Below are positions 1 through 6,568 of a stretch of 13,194 nucleotides of DNA, in pieces. The notes under the pieces were generated by a model. The model made no database searches, was not told where the DNA came from, and saw only the letters and a list, made by a program, of their open reading frames with translations. Location: the NCBI GenBank assembly GCA_021298235.1, contig JAJTDX010000063.1, positions 1-13,194 on the forward strand, given 5' to 3'. The stretch comes from Cryomorphaceae bacterium. GTDB lineage: Bacteria; Bacteroidota; Bacteroidia; Flavobacteriales; Crocinitomicaceae. The stretch's first letter is position 1. Each line of letters begins with the position of its first letter. Position numbers and translations under genes: made by a program.

Positions 1-2
1 GC

Positions 3-386
3 TCTACAATGATGCCATCAGAAATCCTGGGATCTAGCAATTACTACGTCAATGAACAACTAAATGGATGTTCTGGTCCGGCCGATATCGTTACAATTAA
101 CATTATTCCATGCGATATTACCATTCCTACAGCATTCACACCTGATGGGGATAATGTGAATGATGTATGGAATATTCAGGATCTTGATTTGAATTATCCA
201 GAAAACCAAGTGTTCGTATACAATCGCTGGGGATCATTGTTGTATGCCTCCGACAAAGGAAAGTATTCTACGAAGCCCTGGAATGGGACGTTTAATGATA
301 AAGAGTTGCCTGTTGGTAGTTACTATTTTATCATTGAAACAGGTGATGAACCTTTAAATGGTATTGTCAGTATCGTGACAGAGTAA
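3..386 (+). CDS. C-terminal part of a T9SS-secreted protein (CHU_C / gliding-motility-type sorting domain), 5' truncated
   Basis: The reading frame is open to the left edge, so only the last ~128 codons of a larger gene are present and the Met codons at 9 and 12 are probably internal. The C-terminal ~90 residues match the type B sorting domain used by the type IX secretion system. The hallmark PTAFTPDGDNVND is followed by a VFVYNRWG segment, a PWNGT motif, a LPVGSYYF strand and a final LNGIVSIV strand just before the TAA stop. In this family the domain directs export across the outer membrane of Bacteroidota. The functional part of the protein lies outside the window, so its activity cannot be stated. 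Its stop codon directly abuts the stop codon of the convergent globin gene, with no spacer. Confidence 0.9.
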   Translation, partial: STMMPSEILGSSNYYVNEQLNGCSGPADIVTINIIPCDITIPTAFTPDGDNVNDVWNIQDLDLNYPENQVFVYNRWGSLLYASDKGKYSTKPWNGTFNDKELPVGSYYFIIETGDEPLNGIVSIVTE

Positions 387-749
387 TCACAGCTTGGACT
401 GCATCGTCCAGGCGATGAGGGAAGATCGTTGAACTATGAAATCAGCTGTTTCCCCTGTGAAGTATTCATGAATTGTTTGATGAAAGAGGTTCAACCAACG
501 TTCGAAATCAGCAGTTTTTAGCTCTAGTTTGGCATGAGCTTCCATCATGTTGCCTTTATAACCCGGGCTGTCTAAAGCAATGAATGCCCAAAAGGAGGCA
601 ACTTTAGGAATGTGTTCTTCTAAATTCAGTTTTATGAAAAAATGTCCAATCTGCTCGTCAACCAGTAATTTGTCATAGAACTTACGTATCAAAAATTCCA
701 GATCTTGAATGGTCGTAATGTCTCGTTTTTCATTTGAACCAGCCGGCAT
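387..749 (-). CDS. Group III truncated haemoglobin
   Basis: This 120-aa, single-domain haem protein is cytoplasmic, with no signal peptide. Residues fit the group III 2/2 globins typified by Campylobacter Ctb: Phe24-Tyr25 at B9/B10, His46 in LEEHIPKV as the likely E7 distal residue, FW at 53-54, proximal (F8) His72 in EAHAKL, and Trp85 at G8 in WLNLF. Length is normal for the family. Members bind O2 or NO and are usually linked to NO detoxification or oxygen handling; the specific role here is inferred. The ATG at 749 lies inside the preceding gamma-CA-like gene (20-bp overlap), so translation is probably coupled, and no separate promoter is visible. An ATG overlapping the upstream TGA stop is in another frame, so 749 is the best start. 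Confidence 0.9.
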   Translation of the reverse strand: MPAGSNEKRDITTIQDLEFLIRKFYDKLLVDEQIGHFFIKLNLEEHIPKVASFWAFIALDSPGYKGNMMEAHAKLELKTADFERWLNLFHQTIHEYFTGETADFIVQRSSLIAWTMQSKL

Positions 750-1242
750 ATTTCACATAATTGTTGGCAATACGTTGTACTTCTCCTTCAAATAGCTCCG
801 GAGAAAGGGTTTTAACCTTTTTGGCCGGAACGCCTGCATAGATACTCCAGGACTCAGCTCGAGATCCTTCTAGAAGAACTGCACCTGCGGCAATAATGCA
901 ATTTGACTCAATATGACAATTATCCATTACGATTGCTCCCATTCCGATGAGCACATTGTCCTCCACAGTGCAACCATGCACGATAGCATTATGACCGATG
1001 GATACATTATTTCCAAGATGAACTTTCGTTTTTTCAAATGTGCAATGTATGACAGCTCCGTCCTGGACGTTGACTTTGTTGCCCATTCGGATGGAGTTTA
1101 CATCTCCTCTGACCACAGCACTATACCAAATAGAACATTGGTCCCCGGTAATTACATCACCAATGATCGTCGCATTTTCTGCGAACCAACAATCATCTCC
1201 AAATTTTGGGGAAATACCATTGCATTCTTTAATCAGTGCCAT
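730..1242 (-). CDS. Gamma-carbonic-anhydrase-like left-handed beta-helix protein (YrdA/PaaY/CaiE group)
   Basis: This 170-aa protein is built of hexapeptide repeats forming a left-handed beta-helix, with no signal peptide. The gamma-CA metal site can be read directly: VVRGDV (Arg45, Asp47), NVQDG (Gln60) and the three likely zinc/iron ligands His66, His84 and His89 in the spaced IGHNAIVHGC motif. It is of usual length for cytoplasmic YrdA-type proteins, which trimerise. Some members hydrate CO2; others have no proven activity or act as thioesterases, so catalysis is inferred. The ATG at 1242 sits just downstream of a good -7 promoter box (1253-1260), leaving only a very short 5' leader. It is the first gene of a two-gene unit with the group III globin. 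Confidence 0.88.
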   Translation of the reverse strand: MALIKECNGISPKFGDDCWFAENATIIGDVITGDQCSIWYSAVVRGDVNSIRMGNKVNVQDGAVIHCTFEKTKVHLGNNVSIGHNAIVHGCTVEDNVLIGMGAIVMDNCHIESNCIIAAGAVLLEGSRAESWSIYAGVPAKKVKTLSPELFEGEVQRIANNYVKYAGWFK

Positions 1243-1252
1243 GTTTTTCTTT

Positions 1253-1260
1253 CAAAGATA
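1253..1260 (-). promoter_or_regulatory. Promoter -7 box (TATCTTTG) for the gamma-CA/globin unit
   Basis: On the minus strand this reads TATCTTTG, a perfect match to the Bacteroidota TAnnTTTG element. A TTG that could serve as the -33 element lies 19 nt upstream (complement of 1280-1282). The expected start of transcription is near 1246-1249, only a few bases before the ATG at 1242, so the 5' leader would be very short. Confidence 0.65.
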
Positions 1261-1336
1261 CTTTTAACCATTTTGCGGTCAACCTTTCTCATTGAAAATT
1301 GTTTGAAGTTTCTAAAGTTTCAGCAGAACTTATGCG

Positions 1337-1344
1337 TACCTTTC
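1337..1344 (+). promoter_or_regulatory. Weak candidate -7 box (TACCTTTC) for the alpha/beta hydrolase
   Basis: TACCTTTC matches TAnnTTTG at all but the last base and lies 23 nt before the hydrolase ATG. No convincing TTTG -33 element is seen at the right spacing. It is the best candidate in the 125-bp divergent gap, but weak. Confidence 0.3.
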
Positions 1345-1367
1345 CACCTTCATTGATTCTTCCATAA

Positions 1368-2150
1368 ATGCTTCATTTCAGTACACATGTCCATCCGAAT
1401 TCCACAGAGTGGGTGACCTTTGTCCATGGTGCAGGGGGAAGTAGTGCGATCTGGCATAAGCAATTGAAATCGTTTTCAAAGGAATTCAATGTGTTGTTGT
1501 TGGACCTCAGAGGTCACGGAAGATCGAAGGGCCCAACCAACGAAACCTACAAACGCTATTCTTTTGATAGTATTGGGAATGACGTTATTGAAGTGTTGGA
1601 TCATTTAAAGATTCAAAGCACTCATTTTGTTGGGATATCTCTCGGAACGATCATCATACGGGAAATAACCGAACGCTTCCCTGAACGCACGAAAAGTATG
1701 ATTTTGGGTGGTGCTGTTATGAAGATCAATGTACAAGGCCAGATTTTGATGCGCTTGGGCAGTCTAACAAAATCTGTGATCCCTTATCTTGTGATGTACC
1801 GTTTTTTGGCGTGGGTTATCATGCCGAAAAAGAACCACAGAGAATCACGTTTGTTGTTTATTAATGAAGCAAAACGCCTCTATCAAAAGGAATTTATAAG
1901 GTGGTTTACGCTCATTTCACAAGTTAATGCACTCTTGAAATTGTTCAGAATTAAGGATGCCAAAAAGCCCACCTTGTACATTATGGGGGAAGACGATCAC
2001 ATGTTTCTTCCATCGATAACAAAACTTGTCGAACACCATACCTCTTCGAAATTGCATGTTGTCCCGAATTGTGGCCATGTAGTGAATGTGGAGCAACCTG
2101 ACCATTTCAACGAGGTAGTGATTACGTTTATTCAACAGGTACCCTCCTAA
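1368..2150 (+). CDS. Alpha/beta-fold hydrolase, substrate unknown
   Basis: This 260-aa cytoplasmic protein has the full alpha/beta hydrolase layout. HGAGG at 20-24 is the oxyanion-hole segment, and DLRGHGRS at 46-53 is a conserved turn. The nucleophile elbow GISLG carries Ser91, the acid is Asp209 or Asp210 in GEDDHMF, and the catalytic base is His237 in CGHVVNVEQP. A helical lid covers roughly residues 120-195. All catalytic positions are intact, so it should be an active esterase, lipase-like hydrolase or C-C hydrolase; the sequence does not identify the substrate. It is the only complete + strand protein gene in the window and stands alone. It is divergent from the gamma-CA unit, and its TAA overlaps the TAG of the convergent AlkD-like gene by 4 bases. 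Confidence 0.88.
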   Translation: MLHFSTHVHPNSTEWVTFVHGAGGSSAIWHKQLKSFSKEFNVLLLDLRGHGRSKGPTNETYKRYSFDSIGNDVIEVLDHLKIQSTHFVGISLGTIIIREITERFPERTKSMILGGAVMKINVQGQILMRLGSLTKSVIPYLVMYRFLAWVIMPKKNHRESRLLFINEAKRLYQKEFIRWFTLISQVNALLKLFRIKDAKKPTLYIMGEDDHMFLPSITKLVEHHTSSKLHVVPNCGHVVNVEQPDHFNEVVITFIQQVPS

Positions 2151-2815
2151 AGGTATTTGTGTGCTTCCCGAAGCGCGATCCCTTTCAAAGGAATATCACT
2201 CAGTATTTTCCTCACAGATTCAACATCGCTCTTCGAAAGCTGCCTCAGTGACCAACCAATTGCTTTTTGAATAAAGAATTCATTCATTAGGTAAAACTGC
2301 AGAATCAAACTTTTGAGTAAGTCCACATCTGTTTTTTTGCCATATTTCAATTGGAAGATCAGGCACGATCTCTTCAACCAAAGGTTGTCACTATGGCGCC
2401 ATTTTTCAATTAAAACCTTCCCTTCATCCGGAAAGATCATTAGGTACTTACCCAAATAATTTGAAGCTAAAAGATCCACAGTGTCCCACCACGATTTTGT
2501 GGTAATGAGTCGTTCTAACTCCTGAGAATCTTCTGGATGATACTTCTTTTTAGGCTGCATATTCAGAAGGTCAACAGCAAGGTATTGAAACTCGCGTTCA
2601 TTTTTTTCCCATAACGAATGGATTAAAGTCCAGAATTCAGTTCTTTCCAGGGGATGCAAGGTTTTAAACCACTCTTTTTGAATTGATCTGCGATCTGCTG
2701 ACTTAATGCCGAAAAATGGAGCAATTCCCTTCATATATTTTGCCATTTCAGACGCATTGTCTGAATTAGCCGAAGCGCGAAATCGCTGTTCTATGTCCTT
2801 GAGCCAATGGTTCAA
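2147..2815 (-). CDS. AlkD-like DNA alkylation repair glycosylase (HEAT-like repeat protein)
   Basis: This 222-aa all-helical protein belongs to the AlkD/AlkC group, which removes positively charged N3- or N7-alkylated purines from DNA. The AlkD active-site pattern is present with about +1 numbering relative to Bacillus cereus AlkD: Trp110 and Asp114 in SWWDTVD, Arg149 in LWLKRS and Trp188 in IGWSLRQL. There is no signal peptide, so it acts in the cytoplasm. The start appears to be TTG at 2815, preceded by GGAAAG. There is no ATG between the upstream carbonic anhydrase stop and codon 24, and a start at Met24 would remove the first helix. It follows the carbonic anhydrase by 18 bp and in the same frame, so it is likely the last gene of that transcript. 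A functional link to CO2 metabolism is not obvious. Confidence 0.85.
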   Translation of the reverse strand: MNHWLKDIEQRFRASANSDNASEMAKYMKGIAPFFGIKSADRRSIQKEWFKTLHPLERTEFWTLIHSLWEKNEREFQYLAVDLLNMQPKKKYHPEDSQELERLITTKSWWDTVDLLASNYLGKYLMIFPDEGKVLIEKWRHSDNLWLKRSCLIFQLKYGKKTDVDLLKSLILQFYLMNEFFIQKAIGWSLRQLSKSDVESVRKILSDIPLKGIALREAHKYL

Positions 2816-2833
2816 ATGCTTTCCACTGTTCTT

Positions 2834-3469
2834 TTAGAGATCTAATCGGAATACTTCGGCTAAAGATTTGTCATTTTTTAATGTAACATCCAAGTCTTTA
2901 ATAAGTCCATCAGCCACATCGTAAACCCAACCATGTAGGTGCAGGTCCTGATTTTTGAGCCAAGCTTCTTGTACGATAGATGTTTTGGCGAGATCGTATA
3001 CTTGTTCAACCACATTTAATTCTACGAAACGGTCAAAACGTTTTTTATCATCAGTGATTGCATCTAGCTCAGACTGATGAAATCTGTATACATCTTTTAT
3101 GTGGCGTATCCAGTTGTCAATCAGTCCGACATGTTTGTTCGTCATGGCTGTTTGTACACCACCACATTTGTAATGGCCACAAACAATGACATGTTTCACT
3201 TTGAGCACGTTTACGGCATAATCCAGTACACTTAGCATACTCATGTCTGAGTGGATCACCATATTGGCGATGTTTCGGTGAACAAACACCTCTCCGGCAG
3301 GAGCACCGATAATCTCATTGGCCGGCACCCGGCTGTCCGAACATCCAATCCAGAGGAGGGGAGGTTGCTGACCTTTGGCTAATTCATCGAAGAATTTGGG
3401 GTCTTTCTCAAGTTGATTTGCGACCCATTTCTTGTTATTCTCTAGAAGTTTTTGATAGTATGTTTCCAT
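2834..3469 (-). CDS. Beta-class carbonic anhydrase
   Basis: This 211-aa cytoplasmic enzyme interconverts CO2 and bicarbonate. The zinc site is complete: Cys43, Asp45 and Arg47 in GCSDSR, and His99 and Cys102 in GHYKCGG. The other family blocks are also present (NEIIGAPAGEVFVHRNIAN, and HGWVYD near residue 179). Length is normal for the bacterial Can/CynT-like group. Its ATG follows the SulP gene's TAA with no bases in between and in the same frame, so it is almost certainly co-expressed with the transporter. That pairing suggests it equilibrates bicarbonate carried by the SulP protein, or supplies it for carboxylases such as PEP, pyruvate or acetyl-CoA carboxylase; this role is inferred. Confidence 0.95.
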   Translation of the reverse strand: METYYQKLLENNKKWVANQLEKDPKFFDELAKGQQPPLLWIGCSDSRVPANEIIGAPAGEVFVHRNIANMVIHSDMSMLSVLDYAVNVLKVKHVIVCGHYKCGGVQTAMTNKHVGLIDNWIRHIKDVYRFHQSELDAITDDKKRFDRFVELNVVEQVYDLAKTSIVQEAWLKNQDLHLHGWVYDVADGLIKDLDVTLKNDKSLAEVFRLDL

Positions 3470-5014
3470 TTATTTTGTTTTAGTAACAATTATATTTTTC
3501 TTTTTCGCGGTAAATAGTTCAAAATCGTTGATCATCTCCGTTACATCAAAGTCAACGTATTTGCATTTAGACATGTCAATTATTAAAGTGGAATTAGACG
3601 GTATTTCCTCGAGCAACGCATGTATACTGCCTTTGTTTAGGTAGGTAACGTGCTCCTGAAGTTTAAGAACCTTCACATTTTCATCCTCGCCATCCATAAC
3701 AGAAAAGCTTCGTTTGTAATTTCTTCTCAAGATGAAAAATATTGCCACTAGTAACCCTATTCCGATACCTTTCAATAAATCGGTAAAGATCACCCCGAGT
3801 ACTGTTGTTACAAAAGGCAGGAACTGGTCTATTCCCAATCGGTATGTCGAGGTGTAAAGCTCTATTTTTGAGAGTTTGTACCCAACCATGATCAAAATTG
3901 CGGCGAGCGACGCAAGTGGTATTTTATTCAAAAGATCGGGAATAAAGTATACGCAGATTAAGAGTAAAAATCCATGAATGATGGTAGATAATTTTGATTT
4001 TCCTCCTGAATTTACATTTGCAGAACTTCGAACGATCACTTGGGTAATTGGCAATCCTCCAATCAATCCGGACAGAATATTTCCTATTCCCTGCGCTTTC
4101 AATTCATGATTGGTTGGGGTTAGATTTTTTTCTGGATCAATTCGGTCGGTCGCCTCAACACTCAATAAGGTTTCAAGACTGCCAACTAATGCAATCGTTA
4201 AAGCGATAACATATACCTGAGGATTCGTTAGAAAAGTCCAGTTTGGAGAGCTGAATTGACCTAAAAAACTCTGAAAGGAGTCAGATACAGGTATGGCAAC
4301 TAGGTGTTTTTCGCCTACATAGAGGAAACGGTTCACCCAATAACAAACCGCATTGAATGTTATTCCAAACACCACAACAATCAGGGCGGGAGGAATAAAC
4401 TTAAAAATGGCAATTTTTTTAATACGAGGCAATTCAAAAACAATCAGAATTACGAGCGAAATTAAACTGATTACAATCGAACCAAGGCTTAGGGCATTAA
4501 ATGCATATGCCAACTCCGAAAAGGTGTTGTGTCCATCCATCTGAAAAAAGGATTCATCACCAAAAAAGTCTTTGTCATAGCCAAGGGCATGAGGAATTTC
4601 TTTAAGAATCAACGTTATGCCGATTGCAGCGAGCATACCTTTTATGACAGTTGAAGGAAAATAGTTTCCAAGTGAACCGAGACCTGCAAATCCTGCGCTT
4701 AGCTGTATAACCCCGGCTAAAACGACAGCAGTTAAGAATGCTTCGTAACTTCCAAGAGTAACAATAGACGCTACAACAATAGTAATCAACCCTGCAGCAG
4801 GGCCCGAGACACCAATTTTACTCTTGCTTATGGCTCCTACAACGATTCCTCCGACAATTCCAGCGATCAGACCGGAAAAAATATTGGGAAGACCTTTAAT
4901 ACCCTCTATGTTGGTAGAAGCCAAACCAATCCCAAGGCACAAAGGAAGTGCAACAAGGAAAACAACAATACTAGAAGGTAAATCCTGTTTCCAGGATGAA
5001 AATAATTTTTTCAT
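3470..5014 (-). CDS. SulP-family inorganic anion (probable bicarbonate) transporter with C-terminal STAS domain
   Basis: This 514-aa inner-membrane protein has many hydrophobic helices from about residue 15 to 430. The SulP hallmark region at 276-348 includes ETLLSVEATDRIDP, NHELKAQGIGN, SGLIGGLPITQVIVRSSAN and a following KLS..IHG. The start PSSIVVFLVALPLCLGIGLAS is typical of the bacterial subgroup found beside carbonic anhydrases. A short cytoplasmic STAS domain occupies ~445-514 (STLIIDMSKCKYVDFD). SulP proteins carry sulfate, bicarbonate or other anions; the directly adjoining beta-CA makes bicarbonate the best guess, but the substrate cannot be read from sequence. No strong promoter box is seen in the 33-bp gap upstream, so it is probably transcribed from the kbl promoter. 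Confidence 0.93.
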   Translation of the reverse strand: MKKLFSSWKQDLPSSIVVFLVALPLCLGIGLASTNIEGIKGLPNIFSGLIAGIVGGIVVGAISKSKIGVSGPAAGLITIVVASIVTLGSYEAFLTAVVLAGVIQLSAGFAGLGSLGNYFPSTVIKGMLAAIGITLILKEIPHALGYDKDFFGDESFFQMDGHNTFSELAYAFNALSLGSIVISLISLVILIVFELPRIKKIAIFKFIPPALIVVVFGITFNAVCYWVNRFLYVGEKHLVAIPVSDSFQSFLGQFSSPNWTFLTNPQVYVIALTIALVGSLETLLSVEATDRIDPEKNLTPTNHELKAQGIGNILSGLIGGLPITQVIVRSSANVNSGGKSKLSTIIHGFLLLICVYFIPDLLNKIPLASLAAILIMVGYKLSKIELYTSTYRLGIDQFLPFVTTVLGVIFTDLLKGIGIGLLVAIFFILRRNYKRSFSVMDGEDENVKVLKLQEHVTYLNKGSIHALLEEIPSNSTLIIDMSKCKYVDFDVTEMINDFELFTAKKKNIIVTKTK

Positions 5015-5047
5015 GAATGTGATTTGAATTAATGTAGTGCGTACCCA

Positions 5048-5338
5048 TTAAATCAAATCAGGAGGAGAAAAAACTTTGCTGGTATAGGGACAAGTAGTGC
5101 CAATTACAGCAGCAATGGCCATTTCTTTTGATACTGATTGTTCAATGAAGTAAATTTCAGGATCACGGTGGTAAATAATTGAATCGTATTCAAATGAGTC
5201 GTTGTCTTCTCCCGAATTCTCCTCTTGACAAACAGAAAAAGTGGAGTCTTTTGAGGTCGTAACTATACTGCATACCACAATCGTTCCTGTGAAAATCAAC
5301 AACAAGCAAGCTGCTACTATATGTTTTAAACTCTTCAA
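5048..5338 (-). CDS. Small exported or membrane-anchored protein of unknown function
   Basis: This 96-aa protein is not one I recognise. It starts [23 protein letters not shown], a basic N-terminus plus a hydrophobic stretch that is a signal peptide or single membrane anchor. The Cys near position 23 lacks a good lipobox. The remainder is acidic ([15 protein letters not shown]) and ends in a short segment with a [11 protein letters not shown] motif. Cys37 and the Cys near 84 could form a disulfide outside the cytoplasm. The only plausible start is a TTG overlapping the TGA stop of kbl in a TTGA junction, implying translational coupling. There is no in-frame ATG until far into the protein. Its place between kbl and the SulP transporter suggests co-expression, but no function should be assigned. 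Confidence 0.6.
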   Translation of the reverse strand: MKSLKHIVAACLLLIFTGTIVVCSIVTTSKDSTFSVCQEENSGEDNDSFEYDSIIYHRDPEIYFIEQSVSKEMAIAAVIGTTCPYTSKVFSPPDLI

Positions 5339-6522
5339 ATTACGCCTAGTTCTTTACCAACTTTTATAAAAGCCGCGATTGCTTTGTCCAGATCTTCAAC
5401 AGTATGTGCTGCAGAAATCTGTGTACGAATTCTTGCCTGACCTTTAGCTACCACCGGATAAAAGAATCCGATAGCATAGACGCCTTCTTTCAATAGTGCA
5501 TCGGCAAACTTTTGAGACAAAGCGGCATCGTACAACATGATCGGAACAATAGGTGAATCACCTGGTTTGATATCGAATCCTGCAGCGATAATTCTTTCTT
5601 TGAAATAGTTTGTATTGAATTCAAGCGTATCTCTAAGTTCTGTTGTTGAGCTCAAAATATCAAAGACTTTATTCGATGCACCAACGATAGCAGGGGAGAG
5701 GGAATTGGAAAATAAGTATGGTCGGGAACGCTGACGAAGCATATCGATGATCTCTTTTTTGCCCGTTGTGTACCCACCCATCGCTCCACCTAGTGCCTTT
5801 CCAAGAGTGCCTGTTATGATATCCACACGATCCATACAATTGTGATATTCCGGAACACCACGGCCGGTTTTTCCGATAAATCCTGCTGAATGACATTCGT
5901 CTGTCATTACCAACGCATCGTACTTATCAGCTAAATCACAAATCTCATTCATTTTTGCGATGTCGCCATCCATGGAGAACACGCCATCCGTGACAATGAT
6001 TCGATACCTCTGTGCTTGTGCCTTTTGCAGTTGTTCTTCCAGATCCGACATATCTGAATGTTTGTATCGGTAACGAGCTGCTTTACACAAACGAATTCCG
6101 TCGATAATCGATGCGTGGTTCAATTCATCTGAAATGATGGCATCTTCCTCTGTAAAAAGTGGTTCGAAAACACCTCCATTTGCATCAAAAGCAGCAGCGT
6201 AAAGAATCGTGTCCTCTGTTCCGTAGAATTTTGCAATCTTCGCTTCAAGTTCTTTGTGAATGTCTTGCGTTCCACAGATAAAACGAACGGATGACATGCC
6301 AAAACCATGTGAATCAAGAGCATCTTTTGCAGCCTGTATCACCGATGGATGAGAAGAAAGCCCCAAATAATTGTTCGCACACATGATCACCACTTCTTCT
6401 CCGGTAGAAACTTGAACCCTCGCTCCCTGTGGTGAAGTTATGATGCGTTCTCTTTTGTATATTCCACCTTCTTCAATCGCTTTAAGCTCTGCTTGAAGAT
6501 GAAGTTGAAGTTCTCCGTACAT
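5335..6522 (-). CDS. kbl: Glycine C-acetyltransferase (2-amino-3-ketobutyrate CoA ligase)
   Basis: This 395-aa PLP enzyme of the alpha-oxoamine synthase family cleaves 2-amino-3-oxobutanoate with CoA to glycine and acetyl-CoA, the second step of threonine catabolism. Length is close to E. coli KBL (398 aa). Visible features are [10 protein letters not shown] near 50, [10 protein letters not shown] at 84-93, [14 protein letters not shown] at 131-144, TDECHSAGF at 207-215 (Asp208 for the PLP ring nitrogen), and the PLP-binding Lys242 in [14 protein letters not shown]. The GTQ..HKELE block and overall fit favour KBL over the related BioF, HemA and SPT enzymes. The partner threonine dehydrogenase gene is not in the window. 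The ATG at 6522 has a near-consensus -7 box 16 nt upstream. It is the first gene of the kbl-SulP-CA-AlkD run. Confidence 0.93.
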   Translation of the reverse strand: MYGELQLHLQAELKAIEEGGIYKRERIITSPQGARVQVSTGEEVVIMCANNYLGLSSHPSVIQAAKDALDSHGFGMSSVRFICGTQDIHKELEAKIAKFYGTEDTILYAAAFDANGGVFEPLFTEEDAIISDELNHASIIDGIRLCKAARYRYKHSDMSDLEEQLQKAQAQRYRIIVTDGVFSMDGDIAKMNEICDLADKYDALVMTDECHSAGFIGKTGRGVPEYHNCMDRVDIITGTLGKALGGAMGGYTTGKKEIIDMLRQRSRPYLFSNSLSPAIVGASNKVFDILSSTTELRDTLEFNTNYFKERIIAAGFDIKPGDSPIVPIMLYDAALSQKFADALLKEGVYAIGFFYPVVAKGQARIRTQISAAHTVEDLDKAIAAFIKVGKELGVI

Positions 6523-6538
6523 GTCGCGAATTTTGTGC

Positions 6539-6546
6539 TAAAGATA
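6539..6546 (-). promoter_or_regulatory. Promoter -7 box (TATCTTTA) for the kbl operon
   Basis: The minus strand reads TATCTTTA, one base off TAnnTTTG, in the 46-bp gap between the large envelope-protein gene and kbl. Expected transcription would start near 6533, giving a leader of about 10 nt. No clear -33 element is seen. If real, kbl and the four genes after it do not depend on read-through from upstream. Confidence 0.5.
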
Positions 6547-6568
6547 TAAATTGTGAATGACGTAGCGA

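Noticed and set aside
730..1242. Hexapeptide-repeat acyltransferase (LpxA- or CysE-like)
   Set aside because: The three-His metal site and the RGD/NVQDG blocks fit the gamma-CA-like group; no acyltransferase-specific extensions are present.
913..1356. 147-codon + strand frame opposite the gamma-CA gene
   Set aside because: It mirrors a gene with a complete active site; its own translation has no recognisable domain and an odd Cys/His-rich composition typical of an antisense shadow.
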